Source: Pseudoalteromonas phenolica (GTDB taxonomy: Bacteria; Pseudomonadota; Gammaproteobacteria; Enterobacterales; Alteromonadaceae). From it: a stretch of DNA of 56,422 nucleotides. A model generated the notes under the pieces. It was not told the DNA's origin and ran no database searches. It saw only the letters and a list, made by a program, of their open reading frames with translations. Made by a program: the position numbers and the translations under genes. The stretch spans positions 1 through 56,422 of the forward strand of contig NZ_PNEC01000006.1 of assembly GCF_005886345.1 (NCBI RefSeq), given 5' to 3'. Shown one piece after another: positions 34,822-45,462 of this stretch (the first letter of the stretch is position 1; each line of letters begins with the position of its first letter).

Positions 34822-35748
34822 TCACGCACGAGGATGATGTTCTTGATGCAGCGATTTCAACCTTTCGCTCGCTACATGGGTATAAATTTGTGTCGTCGAT
34901 AAGTCGCTGTGGCCCAGCATCATTTGCACGACTCGTAAGTCAGCACCATGATTCAACAAATGTGTTGCAAAGGCATGACGTAACGTATGTGGCGATAATG
35001 GCGACGTTATGTTTGCCAAAATAGCATAGTGTTTGATTCTATGCCAAAAAGTTTGACGAGTCATACCTATCCCACGTTTTGATGGGAAAACAAAGTCAGT
35101 GGCATGCTTAATCATTAAAGCACGACCTTGCTGTATAAATAAATCTATCCAATGCTGCGCTTCTTCTCCCATCGGCACCATGCGCTCTTTGCCACCTTTA
35201 CCACGCACTAACACCACAGCTTGGCGCAAGTTAATTTGCTCCATGCGTAACCCCACTAGCTCAGTGACTCGCAGGCCTGTCGCATACAATAGTTCTAACA
35301 TGGCTTTATCTCTGAGCCCCATGGGGTCTTCAACATTAGGCGCATCAAGCAAGGCTTCTACTTCGTTTTCAGTAAGTGTTTTAGGAATTGCCTGCCCAGT
35401 TTTAGGGAGTGCTATATTGACCATAGGTGATGCTGAGATTTTTTGCATCTTAACCCAGTGCAAATAAAAACGTTTTAACGCGCTGATGGCTCTGGCTGTG
35501 CTACGAGGCTTTAAGCCTAAATCTACACGATACGCCAAGTATTGTTCAATATCTTGCTGCGTCACTTCAAGCAGATTGTCTCTGCCTTGCTCTGCTTTCA
35601 TATAGGCATCGCACTTTTCTAAATCGGTGCGATAAGCGGCCAAAGTATTCTCGCTCAAGCCGTGTTCAAGAAAAAGAACATCGATAAATGCTTCTATCAC
35701 ATCCTCTTGCTCAGTCATGTCATTTTCAAAATCTGCTAAATCGCTCAC
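34822..35748 (-). CDS. xerD: Tyrosine recombinase XerD
   Basis: With XerC it resolves chromosome dimers at dif under FtsK control. The N-terminal SAM-like domain (LSENTLAAYRTDLEKC) precedes the catalytic domain. The R-K-H-R-H-Y set is visible: ATGLRVTEL (Arg), KGGKERMVP (Lys), SPHTLRHAFATHLL (His and Arg), LGHSDLSTTQIY (His and Tyr). The frame opens at a GTG (35748); ATG 35718 is an alternative start giving 298 residues, the E. coli length. It is divergent from fldB. Confidence 0.96.
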   Translation of the reverse strand: MSDLADFENDMTEQEDVIEAFIDVLFLEHGLSENTLAAYRTDLEKCDAYMKAEQGRDNLLEVTQQDIEQYLAYRVDLGLKPRSTARAISALKRFYLHWVKMQKISASPMVNIALPKTGQAIPKTLTENEVEALLDAPNVEDPMGLRDKAMLELLYATGLRVTELVGLRMEQINLRQAVVLVRGKGGKERMVPMGEEAQHWIDLFIQQGRALMIKHATDFVFPSKRGIGMTRQTFWHRIKHYAILANITSPLSPHTLRHAFATHLLNHGADLRVVQMMLGHSDLSTTQIYTHVASERLKSLHQEHHPRA

Positions 35749-35827
35749 TGGTCGCCTGTATCAATTTAAAGTGTCATCAGGTAAAATTTACCCCATCATA
35801 TCAGCCTTATAAGAAGTGATAAACCGC

Positions 35828-36349
35828 ATGCAAATTGGCTTATTTTATGGTTCAACTACCTGCTATACCGAAATGGCAGCTGAAAAAATTCAAGACATTA
35901 TCGGCAAAGACACCCTGTCTATGTTCAACATTAAAGATGTGAACTTAAAAGACGCTGAAAATTTCGATTTTCTAATCTTAGGTATTTCGACTTGGGACTT
36001 TGGTGAACTACAAGAAGATTGGGAATCAAGCTGGGACGACATTGAAAACGTCGACCTAGCAGGTAAAACCATCGCATTATTCGGTATGGGCGATCAGCAG
36101 GGTTATGGTCAATGGTTCCAAGACGCACTTGGCATGCTACATGATAAAATCGCACCACAAGGCGTAACCTTTTTAGGCTACTGGCCAAATAACGATGAAT
36201 ACGAGTTTGAAGCCTCAAAAGCACTCACCGAAGATAAGTCGCACTTTGTTGGTTTGGCTTTAGATGAAGACAGTCAGTACGAAAAAAGTGACGAACGCAT
36301 TGCTACTTGGATTGAACAAATACTGTTTGAATACAGTGAAACACTCTAA
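35828..36349 (+). CDS. fldB: Flavodoxin FldB
   Basis: This is a 173-residue FMN electron carrier. The phosphate-binding loop is [18 protein letters not shown], and the isoalloxazine loops are in [18 protein letters not shown] and [20 protein letters not shown] 35828 matches the start of E. coli FldB (MNMGLFYGS); GTG 35816 is rejected. It is divergent from xerD as in E. coli. The [24 protein letters not shown] tail distinguishes it from FldA. Confidence 0.95.
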   Translation: MQIGLFYGSTTCYTEMAAEKIQDIIGKDTLSMFNIKDVNLKDAENFDFLILGISTWDFGELQEDWESSWDDIENVDLAGKTIALFGMGDQQGYGQWFQDALGMLHDKIAPQGVTFLGYWPNNDEYEFEASKALTEDKSHFVGLALDEDSQYEKSDERIATWIEQILFEYSETL

Positions 36350-36417
36350 CAGTTCCGCTAATAAAGTATAATCTGTGCCGTGTTTATAACGCGGCAATGC
36401 CCCCTTGCTTCTTTTTT

Positions 36418-36457
36418 AGACTGATAGAGCATCTAGTAAATAACAGTCTTTTTTTAT
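36418..36457 (+). terminator. Possible fldB terminator
   Basis: A 6-bp stem AGACTG/CAGTCT with a long loop is followed by T7. Rather weak as a hairpin, but the T-run is strong. The rest of 36350-36622 is AT-rich with no gene. Confidence 0.4.
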
Positions 36458-36622
36458 TTACATATAACTTAAAAATAACGAATTTGAATATAAATTTGGC
36501 AATACTAATGAGAGAGAAAAGCTTAATAAATATATTAAGATTCAAAATCTTGTAGTAACACTCGTCTTATAAAGATAAGTACTCAAATAACATCAGAAAA
36601 GATTTTTGACTAATGATGAACT

Positions 36623-37840
36623 TTATTCGGTTGTTAGATCTTTAGTAAGTTGATTACGAATACCAGTCAAATCATGCGAGAGCCAATCAATAAGTAGGTC
36701 TGCCGCCATAGGTTTAGCAAAATAATATCCTTGAACAAGGTCGACATTTAATTGATGAATGAACTTAAAATCTTCCAAGTGCTCTATGCCTTCAGCCACA
36801 GTCTCTAACTGCAAATCTTTACTTAAACCCACCGTACTTTTTAGGATTGCCTGTTGTTGAGGATTTGTTGCTACATTGTCGACAAGGATACGATCAAGTT
36901 TTAGTTCTGTTGCAGGTACTCTTGAAAGCTGTTGAGCATTGGCAAAACCAGTTCCATAATCGTCGATTGCAATCTTAAACCCCTTGAGACGCAGCTTTGC
37001 TAGCGTTTCTATGGCCTTTGATACTTCACCACACAAGGCGTTTTCTGTTATTTCAAACACTATATCTTTAGGGGAGACATGATAGTTTTCGACTTGAGCG
37101 GCGATATCATCGGCTAAACTATACTCTGACAAAGACAATGGTGATAGGTTAAATGACAAATGAAAATTTAACCCATGACTAAACCAGTCCGATTTTTGTT
37201 TTAAGGCCTGCTCAAATAAATATATGGTCAACTTTGAAATAATGCCATATCGCTCTGCAGCTGCAATAAATTCTACCGGTGAAATATCCCCACGTTTTGG
37301 ATGATGCCATCTAGATAAAGCTTCAACGCCTTTAAAAAGTAGACCCTTTACCGTTAATTTTGGTTGATAGTGCAGTATGATTTCTTTTTTAAGAATACCT
37401 TGGAGAATATCTTGTTCAGTTAAATCTGTTTTCGCTTGTTCAGTTTTTACTTGCGCTAGACCACGCTCAAACCGCTTTAAACTAGTCACCAGATCTTCAC
37501 CTTTGAGTGGCTTTTGAAAAGAACCTACGACTAATAATCCATCATTTTTTGCCATGGTACCGATACTCATAATAAGAGAAGGATCTTTTGAACTTAAAAT
37601 AATAACAGATTTAACTAATTTTTTTTCAGCAATTCGTCTTACTAATTCAACACCATCCATAACAGGCATTTCTAGGTCAATAAATGCAAGATCGTATTTG
37701 GCCAAAGTCAATTTTTCAAGGGCAACTAGACCATTTTCAGCTATATCAAAATCGTAAATGCCCTGTACTTCACATAAGCCAATCACATGAGCTCTCTGAA
37801 CTTCACTGTCGTCGACCACTAGTACTCTTGGTTTTTCCAT
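36623..37840 (-). CDS. Response regulator with EAL c-di-GMP phosphodiesterase domain
   Basis: This is a 405-residue cytoplasmic protein. The receiver domain (residues about 4-125) has VVDDSEV and the phospho-Asp in AFIDLEMPVMDG. The EAL domain (about 145-390) has VEALSRW, FEITENAL, the metal-binding IDDYGTGFAN and ETVAEGIE, so it appears catalytically complete. No GGDEF domain is present. As the last gene of the chemotaxis operon it is probably phosphorylated by the local CheA and lowers c-di-GMP as an output that parallels CheY. Confidence 0.92.
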   Translation of the reverse strand: MEKPRVLVVDDSEVQRAHVIGLCEVQGIYDFDIAENGLVALEKLTLAKYDLAFIDLEMPVMDGVELVRRIAEKKLVKSVIILSSKDPSLIMSIGTMAKNDGLLVVGSFQKPLKGEDLVTSLKRFERGLAQVKTEQAKTDLTEQDILQGILKKEIILHYQPKLTVKGLLFKGVEALSRWHHPKRGDISPVEFIAAAERYGIISKLTIYLFEQALKQKSDWFSHGLNFHLSFNLSPLSLSEYSLADDIAAQVENYHVSPKDIVFEITENALCGEVSKAIETLAKLRLKGFKIAIDDYGTGFANAQQLSRVPATELKLDRILVDNVATNPQQQAILKSTVGLSKDLQLETVAEGIEHLEDFKFIHQLNVDLVQGYYFAKPMAADLLIDWLSHDLTGIRNQLTKDLTTE

Positions 37841-37870
37841 TTGTATACCTATAACAACCTAGCCCAAAAA

Positions 37871-38956
37871 TTAATTAATAAACCTTGTGATATCTTTCAA
37901 GTCTACAACTTGTTGAGCAGCATTTAACTTAATAGCTTCCTTTGGCATACCAAATACCACACAAGATGCCTCATCTTGTGCCACTGTTTTACTGCCTGAT
38001 TCTTTCATGGCTAATAACCCTTTTGCACCATCATTACCCATTCCTGTTAATATAATACCTGTCGCATTTTGTTTTACGTTTTTTGCAAGAGATTTAAATA
38101 ACACATCAACAGATGGACAATGGCGATTAACGGCAGGACCTTCAGAAACAATCGTTATATACTGCCCACCTGACCGTTTAACTTGTAAATGTCTCCCTCC
38201 TGGTGCTATCAGTACTCGGCCTGGTATAACTCTATCTCCAGATGTCGCTTCTCTTACTTCTACCTCACATAAACCATTTAACCGCTCTGCAAAAGCAGCT
38301 GTAAATTTTTCAGGCATATGTTGAACAATCACCAAACCGGGACATGTTCGGGGCAATTTAGTTAATATTTTCTCTAGAGCAATCGTGCCACCAGTTGAAG
38401 AGCCAATACCGATAACTTTATCAGTGGTCTGGGCTAAACTGGCTAAATCTAAATCATCCACTTTGTCAGTGTCACCATTAACAAAATCCATAACATTATC
38501 GTCAGTGTGATTAGATTCAAATGATGAAGTCGGATCAGACAATGTAAATTTGTCTACTTTTGCGACTGAAGCAGCGCGAACTACAGTAATAATTTCTTTT
38601 CCAGCACTTTCTAAGAAACTCTTAACTCCCAGAGTCGGTTTACTGATAATGTCAAACGCGCCTGCAGACAGTGCAGAGACTGATAACTCTGCACCTTGTT
38701 GCGCCAAAGAAGAACAAATAATCACAGGCGTTGGTCGCTCAGCCATAATTTTCTTTAAGAAGGTAATGCCATCCATCCGTGGCATTTCTATGTCCAAAAT
38801 AATTACATCAGGCCATTCCTTTTGCATTTTGCTATAAGCAAAAATAGGGTCATTTGCGACTGAACACACATCTATGTCAGGAGCTTCGTTTAGGACCGCT
38901 GATATGACTTGGCGGACAACAGCCGAGTCATCAACTATCATTACATTGATTGCCAT
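37871..38956 (-). CDS. cheB: Chemotaxis response regulator protein-glutamate methylesterase
   Basis: This 361-residue protein demethylates and deamidates receptors. The receiver domain has VDDSAVVRQ and the phospho-Asp in [13 protein letters not shown]. After a linker (about residues 130-170), the methylesterase domain carries the catalytic triad Ser in GIGSSTGGT, His in VQHMPEKF and Asp in MGNDGAKG. It is 23 bases downstream of cheD, and partners with cheR two genes upstream. Confidence 0.96.
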   Translation of the reverse strand: MAINVMIVDDSAVVRQVISAVLNEAPDIDVCSVANDPIFAYSKMQKEWPDVIILDIEMPRMDGITFLKKIMAERPTPVIICSSLAQQGAELSVSALSAGAFDIISKPTLGVKSFLESAGKEIITVVRAASVAKVDKFTLSDPTSSFESNHTDDNVMDFVNGDTDKVDDLDLASLAQTTDKVIGIGSSTGGTIALEKILTKLPRTCPGLVIVQHMPEKFTAAFAERLNGLCEVEVREATSGDRVIPGRVLIAPGGRHLQVKRSGGQYITIVSEGPAVNRHCPSVDVLFKSLAKNVKQNATGIILTGMGNDGAKGLLAMKESGSKTVAQDEASCVVFGMPKEAIKLNAAQQVVDLKDITRFIN

Positions 38957-38979
38957 ATCTATCTCCCATTTTTATTCAC

Positions 38980-39447
38980 TTACTGCTCTTGCTGATATCT
39001 TTTTAAATGAACATCGCCTGTCGACAAATCTAAAATTAGTGTTCGACACACTTCACCTAACACATCTTCATTCTTAGCGTTTAAACCCAGCTGCTTTAAC
39101 CACTGATGAGCATAAGAAACGTTTTTTTCACCTATAGTGGAAGAACTTTCAGAATTATACATGTTGCTTCCGCCATAAATGCCAACCTCATATTCCTTTA
39201 AATCAGCATTGCACATCATCTGCTGTTTCAAAAATGCTAATGCCTGCTTACCATATTTATAATCGCCTGACTTAGTTGAGTTTGTGTTATCTTTTCTTTC
39301 TGATATTAAATAGTGGCATAAACCACCTAATTTGAGTTCTGAATGCCAAACAGTTACCGCAACGCAAGAGCCCAAGAGTGTTCTGATTCGTTTTGGCGCC
39401 TTACCGAAATACGCTTCTCCTGCCTGCAAATTAATATCTGTATTCAT
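38980..39447 (-). CDS. cheD: Chemoreceptor glutamine deamidase CheD
   Basis: This 155-residue protein deamidates receptor glutamines and often interacts with CheC or CheB. The catalytic Cys lies in LLGSCVAVTVW and the His in GGLCHYLIS, the standard CheD core. GGSNMYN is also typical. It is 11 bases after cheR. No cheC or cheZ is present in the cluster. Confidence 0.94.
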   Translation of the reverse strand: MNTDINLQAGEAYFGKAPKRIRTLLGSCVAVTVWHSELKLGGLCHYLISERKDNTNSTKSGDYKYGKQALAFLKQQMMCNADLKEYEVGIYGGSNMYNSESSSTIGEKNVSYAHQWLKQLGLNAKNEDVLGEVCRTLILDLSTGDVHLKRYQQEQ

Positions 39448-39458
39448 TTGTACAAACT

Positions 39459-40286
39459 TTATTCAGACTTAGAATTCAATTTATAAATAGCTGGTTTAAT
39501 CAATTCAAAATTATGAGATAACCCATGCAACGTTTCAGAATGACTTATAAACAACCAACCTCCTGGTTTCAGAGTTTTTTGTAAATTATTGACAATTTTC
39601 TGTTTGGTATCGTCATCGAAATAAATCATGACATTGCGAAGAAAAATTAAGTCGACATGTTCCATATCAGCCATGCTATCAAGCAAATTAAAGTTAAAAA
39701 ACACTACTTTCTTTCTCAGCTCTGGTTTGACACGTAAATAACCTTCGTATTCGTCAGTTCCTTTCATGCAATAAGCAGTGCGATACTCCGCTGGTAAGAA
39801 TTTTGCTCGGTCATCAATGTATATGCCTTTTCGAGCATGTTCTAGCACACTGTTATTTACATCTGAGGCTTTTAGTTGCCAGGGCGTAATACAGTGTTTT
39901 TGGAGTGTCATAGCAATGCTATATGGCTCTTCACCTGAAGAAGCGGCAGCGCTCCACACTTTGAAGACTTTATTAGGACTAACTTGACTTAGTATTTCAT
40001 CTTTTAAAAAATCAAAATGTTTTTCTTCGCGAAAAAAGAAGGTTTCATTGGTCGTAATAAGTTCCAATGCACGTTCCATTTCCTGAGCATTTTCTAACAA
40101 GTTAATGTGACGATAATACTCACCAAAACTCGATAAATTTAGAGACTTGACACGTTTGAATAGACGATGCCCAAGCATGACACGTTTATGCTTGGGTAAA
40201 CTTATCCCTAATCTTGAATGTACTAAGCTCTGAAATAATAAGAACTCTTGCTCTGAAGGAACAATTTCATTGGTGCAAATAGTCAT
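39459..40286 (-). CDS. cheR: Chemotaxis protein methyltransferase
   Basis: This 275-residue enzyme methylates receptor glutamates with S-adenosylmethionine. The N-terminal all-helical domain (about residues 10-80) precedes the Rossmann domain with KVWSAAASSGEEPYSIAM (SAM site) and VDLIFLRNVMIYFDD. TTNETFFFREEKHFDFL is the conserved CheR motif. It is 14 bases downstream of the MCP gene. Confidence 0.96.
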   Translation of the reverse strand: MTICTNEIVPSEQEFLLFQSLVHSRLGISLPKHKRVMLGHRLFKRVKSLNLSSFGEYYRHINLLENAQEMERALELITTNETFFFREEKHFDFLKDEILSQVSPNKVFKVWSAAASSGEEPYSIAMTLQKHCITPWQLKASDVNNSVLEHARKGIYIDDRAKFLPAEYRTAYCMKGTDEYEGYLRVKPELRKKVVFFNFNLLDSMADMEHVDLIFLRNVMIYFDDDTKQKIVNNLQKTLKPGGWLFISHSETLHGLSHNFELIKPAIYKLNSKSE

Positions 40287-40300
40287 CGTCGTCAGTCAGC

Positions 40301-41995
40301 TTATTTATCGAAGTCTACAAACTTTTCATCATCTGAGTCACTTTCATTGCGACTCTTCCCCAATTTATTGGCCGAGTTACCCGTTGTGCTTTTAACGTTC
40401 ATTCCCGCCATATTTTTAGAATCTTTATTTGATTTAATTTGTCTCTGTTTTGGTGTTAAAAACTCATCTAAAGTAAAGTAATTTACAGACTCTTGTAAGG
40501 TAACTGCTTGAATATTCATTTCTTCTGAAGTGGCACTTAGTTGTTCTGACGCTGCGGCGTTATGTTGCATAGTTTGATTCACTTGAGAAATTGCTTCATT
40601 AATTTGATGAACACCCGTAGCCTGCTCTGAAGAGGCTGCAGCAATTTCTTGAACAAGGTCTGCCGTCTTATTTATAGATGGCACCATTTCTTGTAAGGAT
40701 TTACCTGCTTTGTCGGCACGAACCATACTATCTTTGGCCAGTTCACCGATTTCCTGCGCAGCCACCTGACTACGTTCTGCAAGTTTTCTCACTTCTGAAG
40801 CAACGACTGCAAACCCTTTACCATGGTCTCCAGCTCGACCAGCTTCAATTGCCGCGTTTAACGCTAATAAGTTTGTTTGATAAGCAATATCATCAATAAC
40901 ACTTATTTTCTCTGCAATTTTCTGCATTGCATCAACAGTTTCAGAAACCGCAGCACCGCCAGAAGAAGCCTCTTTCGCAGCTTGTTGTGCCATTCCATCT
41001 GTGATACTGGCATTTTCATTATTTTGAGAAATAGAAGCAGACATTTGCTCCATAGACGCTGAAGTTTCTTCAACACTTGCAGCTTGTACTGACGCACCTT
41101 TAGCAATAGTTTGAGCAGTAGAGTTCACCTGCGACGAGGCAGCACTCAGCGCCTCGGAAGAGCTCCTTACTTCAGTAATAATAGCTGCAAGCTCGTTTTT
41201 CATATTACTGATGCTGAGTAACAACGAACCCTTGTCGTTAGCCATTAATCTAATATCAACACTTAGATCGCCTTGTGCAACTTGATTACATACATGCGCA
41301 GCATAACTGGGTTCACCTCCGAGTGTTTTAAATAAATCCCAAAAGATAAAGCCCATAACGACCAAAACCAATAATGAACCGAAAACAATAAACGAGCTCA
41401 AAGAAGTCTCGGCTTTCTGATACTGAACCTCCATATTCTTAATTGTGTCAGTAATTACTTTCTTAAACAAAGCTTCAGTATCAGCTGCGATTTTTGTCAT
41501 GCCTTTACTAGCTGGACGATCTACGCCGCGCACACTTTTATCTACCTTTTGACCAGTCAGTCGATCACGCGCATCAAAATTGGCTAATGCAGCCATATAT
41601 GCGCTCTTTAAGTCAGCATGATCTTTTTTTACATTTGCTAGCTCTTCAGTATCTAAGTTTAATGACTTGCTAATTTTTAAAGCACTAGCCAAATATTCCT
41701 GTACTTTGTCTGAGTTAGCTTGAAAACGAGTGGCATATTTATCGTATTGCTTTTTCTCATTACCTCGGATCAAAACATTTTTCCACTCTTGTACTTGGAT
41801 CTTGAAAATCACATGTGCATTCGTGATATAAGTTAATAACTCTACTTGCTGACTGACTGTTTTAAAATCTCTTTCTGTAGTCTCGTGGAATTCAGACAAT
41901 TTACTTAATGAAATTTGCCCTAACGACAGCAAAGCGGTGATCACAACAACACCAAGAAATAACACTTTGGCTTTTAAGCTTACTTTATCTAACAT
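40301..41995 (-). CDS. Methyl-accepting chemotaxis protein
   Basis: This is a 564-residue membrane receptor. A first membrane helix (about residues 10-28), a helical periplasmic domain (about 30-200) and a second helix (about 206-228) are followed by a HAMP-like segment (GDLSVDIR). The signalling hairpin tip is [20 protein letters not shown] followed by [15 protein letters not shown]. The C-terminus is long and hydrophilic with no NWETF-type CheR tether. Its ligand is unknown. It is embedded between cheW and cheR, so it is probably the dedicated receptor of this array. Confidence 0.94.
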   Translation of the reverse strand: MLDKVSLKAKVLFLGVVVITALLSLGQISLSKLSEFHETTERDFKTVSQQVELLTYITNAHVIFKIQVQEWKNVLIRGNEKKQYDKYATRFQANSDKVQEYLASALKISKSLNLDTEELANVKKDHADLKSAYMAALANFDARDRLTGQKVDKSVRGVDRPASKGMTKIAADTEALFKKVITDTIKNMEVQYQKAETSLSSFIVFGSLLVLVVMGFIFWDLFKTLGGEPSYAAHVCNQVAQGDLSVDIRLMANDKGSLLLSISNMKNELAAIITEVRSSSEALSAASSQVNSTAQTIAKGASVQAASVEETSASMEQMSASISQNNENASITDGMAQQAAKEASSGGAAVSETVDAMQKIAEKISVIDDIAYQTNLLALNAAIEAGRAGDHGKGFAVVASEVRKLAERSQVAAQEIGELAKDSMVRADKAGKSLQEMVPSINKTADLVQEIAAASSEQATGVHQINEAISQVNQTMQHNAAASEQLSATSEEMNIQAVTLQESVNYFTLDEFLTPKQRQIKSNKDSKNMAGMNVKSTTGNSANKLGKSRNESDSDDEKFVDFDK

Positions 41996-42034
41996 GATAA
42001 TTTCCTCTTGTACCCTTATGATACTTCTTTACAA

Positions 42035-42538
42035 TTATTGCAACTCTGCCTCAACTAAACTTGCCAACTCAATTGGTGACAACGTTTTTTCTGCATCTAG
42101 TAAAATAACAAAATCATCTTTAACCTTAGCGATACCCTGAATAAATTCCGCTCGAATTTTAGCGCCAAAAGCAGGTGCATCTTCAACATCTGATAACGAC
42201 AATTCAACCACTTCGTTTACGGCGTCAGCTAGTAAGCCAAGCACACAGTACTGCTCATAACCATGTAGCTCGACAACAATCACACATGTGCGTTTGTGAA
42301 TGGTAATTGGCTCTCTGCCCAACCTGACAGATAGGTCAATAACTGGTAAAACTTCACCTCTGAGATTAATGACTCCAGATAAAAACTGGGGCATTAGTGG
42401 TACTTCAGTGATACCGGCATACTCTATAATTTCTCGTGTTTGATGAAGTTCCATACCAAAATGTTCTTTACCAATAGAGAAGGTCAGATATTGGCTTCGT
42501 TGAGTGGAGGTACTAAGCTGTTCTGCAACTTGACTCAT
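42035..42538 (-). CDS. cheW: Chemotaxis coupling protein CheW
   Basis: This 167-residue adaptor links CheA to receptors. The beta-barrel signatures YLTFSIGKEHFGMEL, PQFLSGVINLRGEVLPVIDL and the C-terminal DDFVILLDAEKTLS are canonical. It lies eight bases after cheA. Confidence 0.95.
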   Translation of the reverse strand: MSQVAEQLSTSTQRSQYLTFSIGKEHFGMELHQTREIIEYAGITEVPLMPQFLSGVINLRGEVLPVIDLSVRLGREPITIHKRTCVIVVELHGYEQYCVLGLLADAVNEVVELSLSDVEDAPAFGAKIRAEFIQGIAKVKDDFVILLDAEKTLSPIELASLVEAELQ

Positions 42539-42546
42539 GATTCCTC

Positions 42547-44706
42547 TTACTCCTGTGTTTTGTTAATGTGTTTCATGCGCTTGTCTTGATCAATCGCAAG
42601 CTCTATTAATTGCGGAATATCTAAAATAAAGGCAATATCTCCATTACCCAGCAGACTAGAACCACCTATACCTTTTAATGGTTTAAAAATTGGTCCTAAA
42701 GGTTTGATTACTGTTTGCACTTCACCGTGAAGACGCTCAACGGCGATGCCCGCCAAGTTACCGCCAAATTGCACAATAACTAATTCTTCTTTCGGCTGCT
42801 TTGCCATTGACGCCTGAGAAATCAACGCATTATCAGAACCACGATTTTGAGGTTGTAAGTTAAAAACATCACTCATGGTTAAATAGGGGATCATATCGCC
42901 ACGTAAATTAATGCAATTGCGTTCATCAATTTCAACATGACTTGCTAAGTCAAGGCATTCAATGATAGTTGCTTGTGGAATAATAAAATGAGTGCCACTA
43001 CACTCGACGTGAAAACCATCGATGATCGCCAAAGTCAGCGGTAAACTAATACGAAACTCCGACCCTTTTCCTGCCTCACTTAGAATCTCAATGCTTCCCT
43101 GTAGTGCCTCCACATTACGCTTAACGACATCCATACCTACACCGCGTCCCGATAGATTAGTAACTTGTGCGGCGGTTGAAAAACCAGGATGAAAAATCAA
43201 ATGAAAAAGTTCATGATCACTTAACTCTGTGTGCTGAAAAATTATGCCTTTTTCGATCGCTTTTAATCGAACTCCCTCTTTATTAATCCCCTTACCATCA
43301 TCACTGATTGCAATAACAATATGTCCTGATTCATGGTAAGCTTTTAATATCAATTCACCTTTAGGAGACTTACCCGAAGCTATTCGCTCTTCAACAGATT
43401 CGATCCCATGATCCATTGCGTTTCTAACAATATGCGTTAGAGGATCGGCTATTTTCTCTACCATTAAACGATCTAATTCAGTTTCAGAACCTATGATTGT
43501 TAAACCAATGTTCTTTCCTAATTCTTGTGCTGTGTCTCTTACTATTCGTTTGAAGCGCTGAAAAGTCCCGCCTATAGGGATCATTCGTAAATTTAATGCG
43601 GCATCACGAATTTGCTCTGTAAAACTCTCGAAGTCATCAACCGCCTCTATAAGTGTTGTATTTCTAGTTTTACCTGCGAGTAAATCGACACGCTGCTGAT
43701 TAATCACCAATTCACCAATTAAATTGATCAAGTGATCTAGTCGATCTGAATCAATTCTAATTTGCTTACTGGGCGCCGTTTGTTTTATGGGGTTATTTGA
43801 CGTAGGTTTTTCTGCTAAGTTTATCGGTTTAGTTGATATCTCGGTTAAAGTCGCATTATCTTCAACCTCAGTGTGTTTTTCGTCGAGTGATTTATATGTG
43901 CCACATTCTTTGAGTACTTGAATTAAATACTTATTGTCTTCCGGTAATTGTTCTATTAGATCAGCAAAGTCTTTACCTGATGCATTGGGTGGCAAGATTA
44001 CGATGTGAGAATCGTCTTGGACAAACATAAAAGTGTTCTCAATTTCTTCTTTGTTTGACGCTGACTCTAAAGCTATTTCGTAAGCAAAGTAGAGTTGCTC
44101 TGGGTCTAATTTAACCAATTTAGGTACTTTATCAGTGAGACAAACAATTCGGTGGATCACACCAAGCGTTGATAAAAAACGAATGAAAGACATGGGGTCC
44201 ATGCCGTTTTTTAAACAATCTTCAGATAAGCGAAGTGAAATATGCCAAAACCCATCAGTTTCAGTGCTTGACTTACCTTCTACTTTATTTTCATTTATTG
44301 GCTCAAGTGATGCTTGTTCATCGGCCCAAGGTAATAGTTGCTCAATTAGTAATTGGCCTTTTTTTTGAACTTCAACTTGCTGCTTATACTCATCAATAGA
44401 CAAAGCAACAATGGTTACCATGTGGTCTCTGCATTTGAACAACAAATCTATTAGCGGTTTTTCAATGACTATCTTTTCATCACGTGCTCTATCTAGAACG
44501 TTTTCAACCACATGCGTAAAATCAACTATGTGAGTTAGTCCAAATATACCAGCAGACCCTTTTATAGTATGAGCTGAGCGAAAAATATCATTGAGTATAT
44601 CGTTATTGATATTACCGTCATCCATTTGCAAAAGGTTGTTATCCATTAGCTCTAAATGCTCTTGAGCTTCAACGTAAAATGTTTCTAATGCAGCATCAAG
44701 AGACAT
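42547..44706 (-). CDS. cheA: Chemotaxis histidine kinase CheA
   Basis: This is a 719-residue kinase. The P1 Hpt domain at the N-terminus has the phospho-His in IFRSAHTIKGSAGIFG (about residue 47). A poorly conserved middle (about 130-310) probably holds the P2 domain. P3 dimerisation (SDRLDHLINLIGELVINQQR) and the P4 ATPase follow (HIVRNAMDHGIES N-box, AISDDGKGINKEGVR and GRGVGMDVVK). The P5 CheW-like domain ends the protein. It overlaps the STAS gene by 11 bases. Confidence 0.97.
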   Translation of the reverse strand: MSLDAALETFYVEAQEHLELMDNNLLQMDDGNINNDILNDIFRSAHTIKGSAGIFGLTHIVDFTHVVENVLDRARDEKIVIEKPLIDLLFKCRDHMVTIVALSIDEYKQQVEVQKKGQLLIEQLLPWADEQASLEPINENKVEGKSSTETDGFWHISLRLSEDCLKNGMDPMSFIRFLSTLGVIHRIVCLTDKVPKLVKLDPEQLYFAYEIALESASNKEEIENTFMFVQDDSHIVILPPNASGKDFADLIEQLPEDNKYLIQVLKECGTYKSLDEKHTEVEDNATLTEISTKPINLAEKPTSNNPIKQTAPSKQIRIDSDRLDHLINLIGELVINQQRVDLLAGKTRNTTLIEAVDDFESFTEQIRDAALNLRMIPIGGTFQRFKRIVRDTAQELGKNIGLTIIGSETELDRLMVEKIADPLTHIVRNAMDHGIESVEERIASGKSPKGELILKAYHESGHIVIAISDDGKGINKEGVRLKAIEKGIIFQHTELSDHELFHLIFHPGFSTAAQVTNLSGRGVGMDVVKRNVEALQGSIEILSEAGKGSEFRISLPLTLAIIDGFHVECSGTHFIIPQATIIECLDLASHVEIDERNCINLRGDMIPYLTMSDVFNLQPQNRGSDNALISQASMAKQPKEELVIVQFGGNLAGIAVERLHGEVQTVIKPLGPIFKPLKGIGGSSLLGNGDIAFILDIPQLIELAIDQDKRMKHINKTQE

Positions 44707-45034
44707 ATTCTACTCCTAGCGAAGATTGCACCTCGTAATTCATTAAAAACTTTAGGTCAAATAACTCACTAAACTCCTTAACAGGTTCGCTGGTACTACT
44801 AACTTGATATTGACTGCCTTGCTCTAATAAAGATTTAATGATGGAGGTAATAAGCTGTATACCAGCAGTATCAATCTCTTCTATTTTATCTAGCTTAAAA
44901 ACTACTAACTGCTTAAAAGTGAATGTCTCGAAGTGCTGTTGATAGGCTTCCATAACAGAGTATATTGTTAGCCCTCCTGCGAAGGAGATTTCAGTAGAAT
45001 TGTTTCTTTTTTGAGTCACTTTTATGGAAGCCAT
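44696..45034 (-). CDS. STAS-domain protein of the chemotaxis operon
   Basis: This 112-residue single STAS domain resembles anti-sigma factor antagonists. The phosphorylation loop reads KIEEIDTAGIQLI, with Thr where SpoIIAA-like proteins usually have Ser. Such proteins occur in non-flagellar and alternative chemotaxis clusters, between cheY and cheA. The 11-base overlap with cheA indicates tight coupling. The partner is unknown; no anti-sigma kinase is in the window. Confidence 0.85.
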   Translation of the reverse strand: MASIKVTQKRNNSTEISFAGGLTIYSVMEAYQQHFETFTFKQLVVFKLDKIEEIDTAGIQLITSIIKSLLEQGSQYQVSSTSEPVKEFSELFDLKFLMNYEVQSSLGVEYVS

Positions 45035-45051
45035 GGACTGATTTCCTTTTG

Positions 45052-45420
45052 TTAAGGTAAAACCAACATCGACACTGCTTGAAGCATTTTTGCGGGCTCA
45101 AAGGGTTTAACTATCCAGGCTTTTGCACCTGCTGCTTGCCCTTGTCTTTTTTTCTCTTCGGCCCCCTCTGTTGTTAGCATAATAATGGGCGTAAATTTAT
45201 AATTAGCCATCTGTTTAACTTCTTTAACCATACTAATGCCGTCCATATTTGGCATATTGACGTCTGATATAATTAAATGAATTTTTTTGCCATCAAGCTT
45301 AGCAATACCGTCTCTACCATCAATAGCTTCAATCACATTGTAACCAGCCCCTTTTAGCGTCATTGATACCACCTGACGAACACTGGCTGAATCATCAACA
45401 ATCAAAATATTTTTGCTCAT
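45052..45420 (-). CDS. cheY: Chemotaxis response regulator CheY
   Basis: This single receiver domain of 122 residues has VDDSAS, the phospho-Asp in LIISDVNMPNMDG, Thr in MLTTEGAEE and Lys in AWIVKPFEP. ATG 45420 is preferred because AAAGGGTGAG precedes it; GTG 45429 lies within that site. It may drive the flagellar switch or a non-flagellar output. Confidence 0.95.
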   Translation of the reverse strand: MSKNILIVDDSASVRQVVSMTLKGAGYNVIEAIDGRDGIAKLDGKKIHLIISDVNMPNMDGISMVKEVKQMANYKFTPIIMLTTEGAEEKKRQGQAAGAKAWIVKPFEPAKMLQAVSMLVLP

Positions 45421-45462
45421 TAAACTCACCCTTTCATATTGATTACTGGCATTATTAACTTA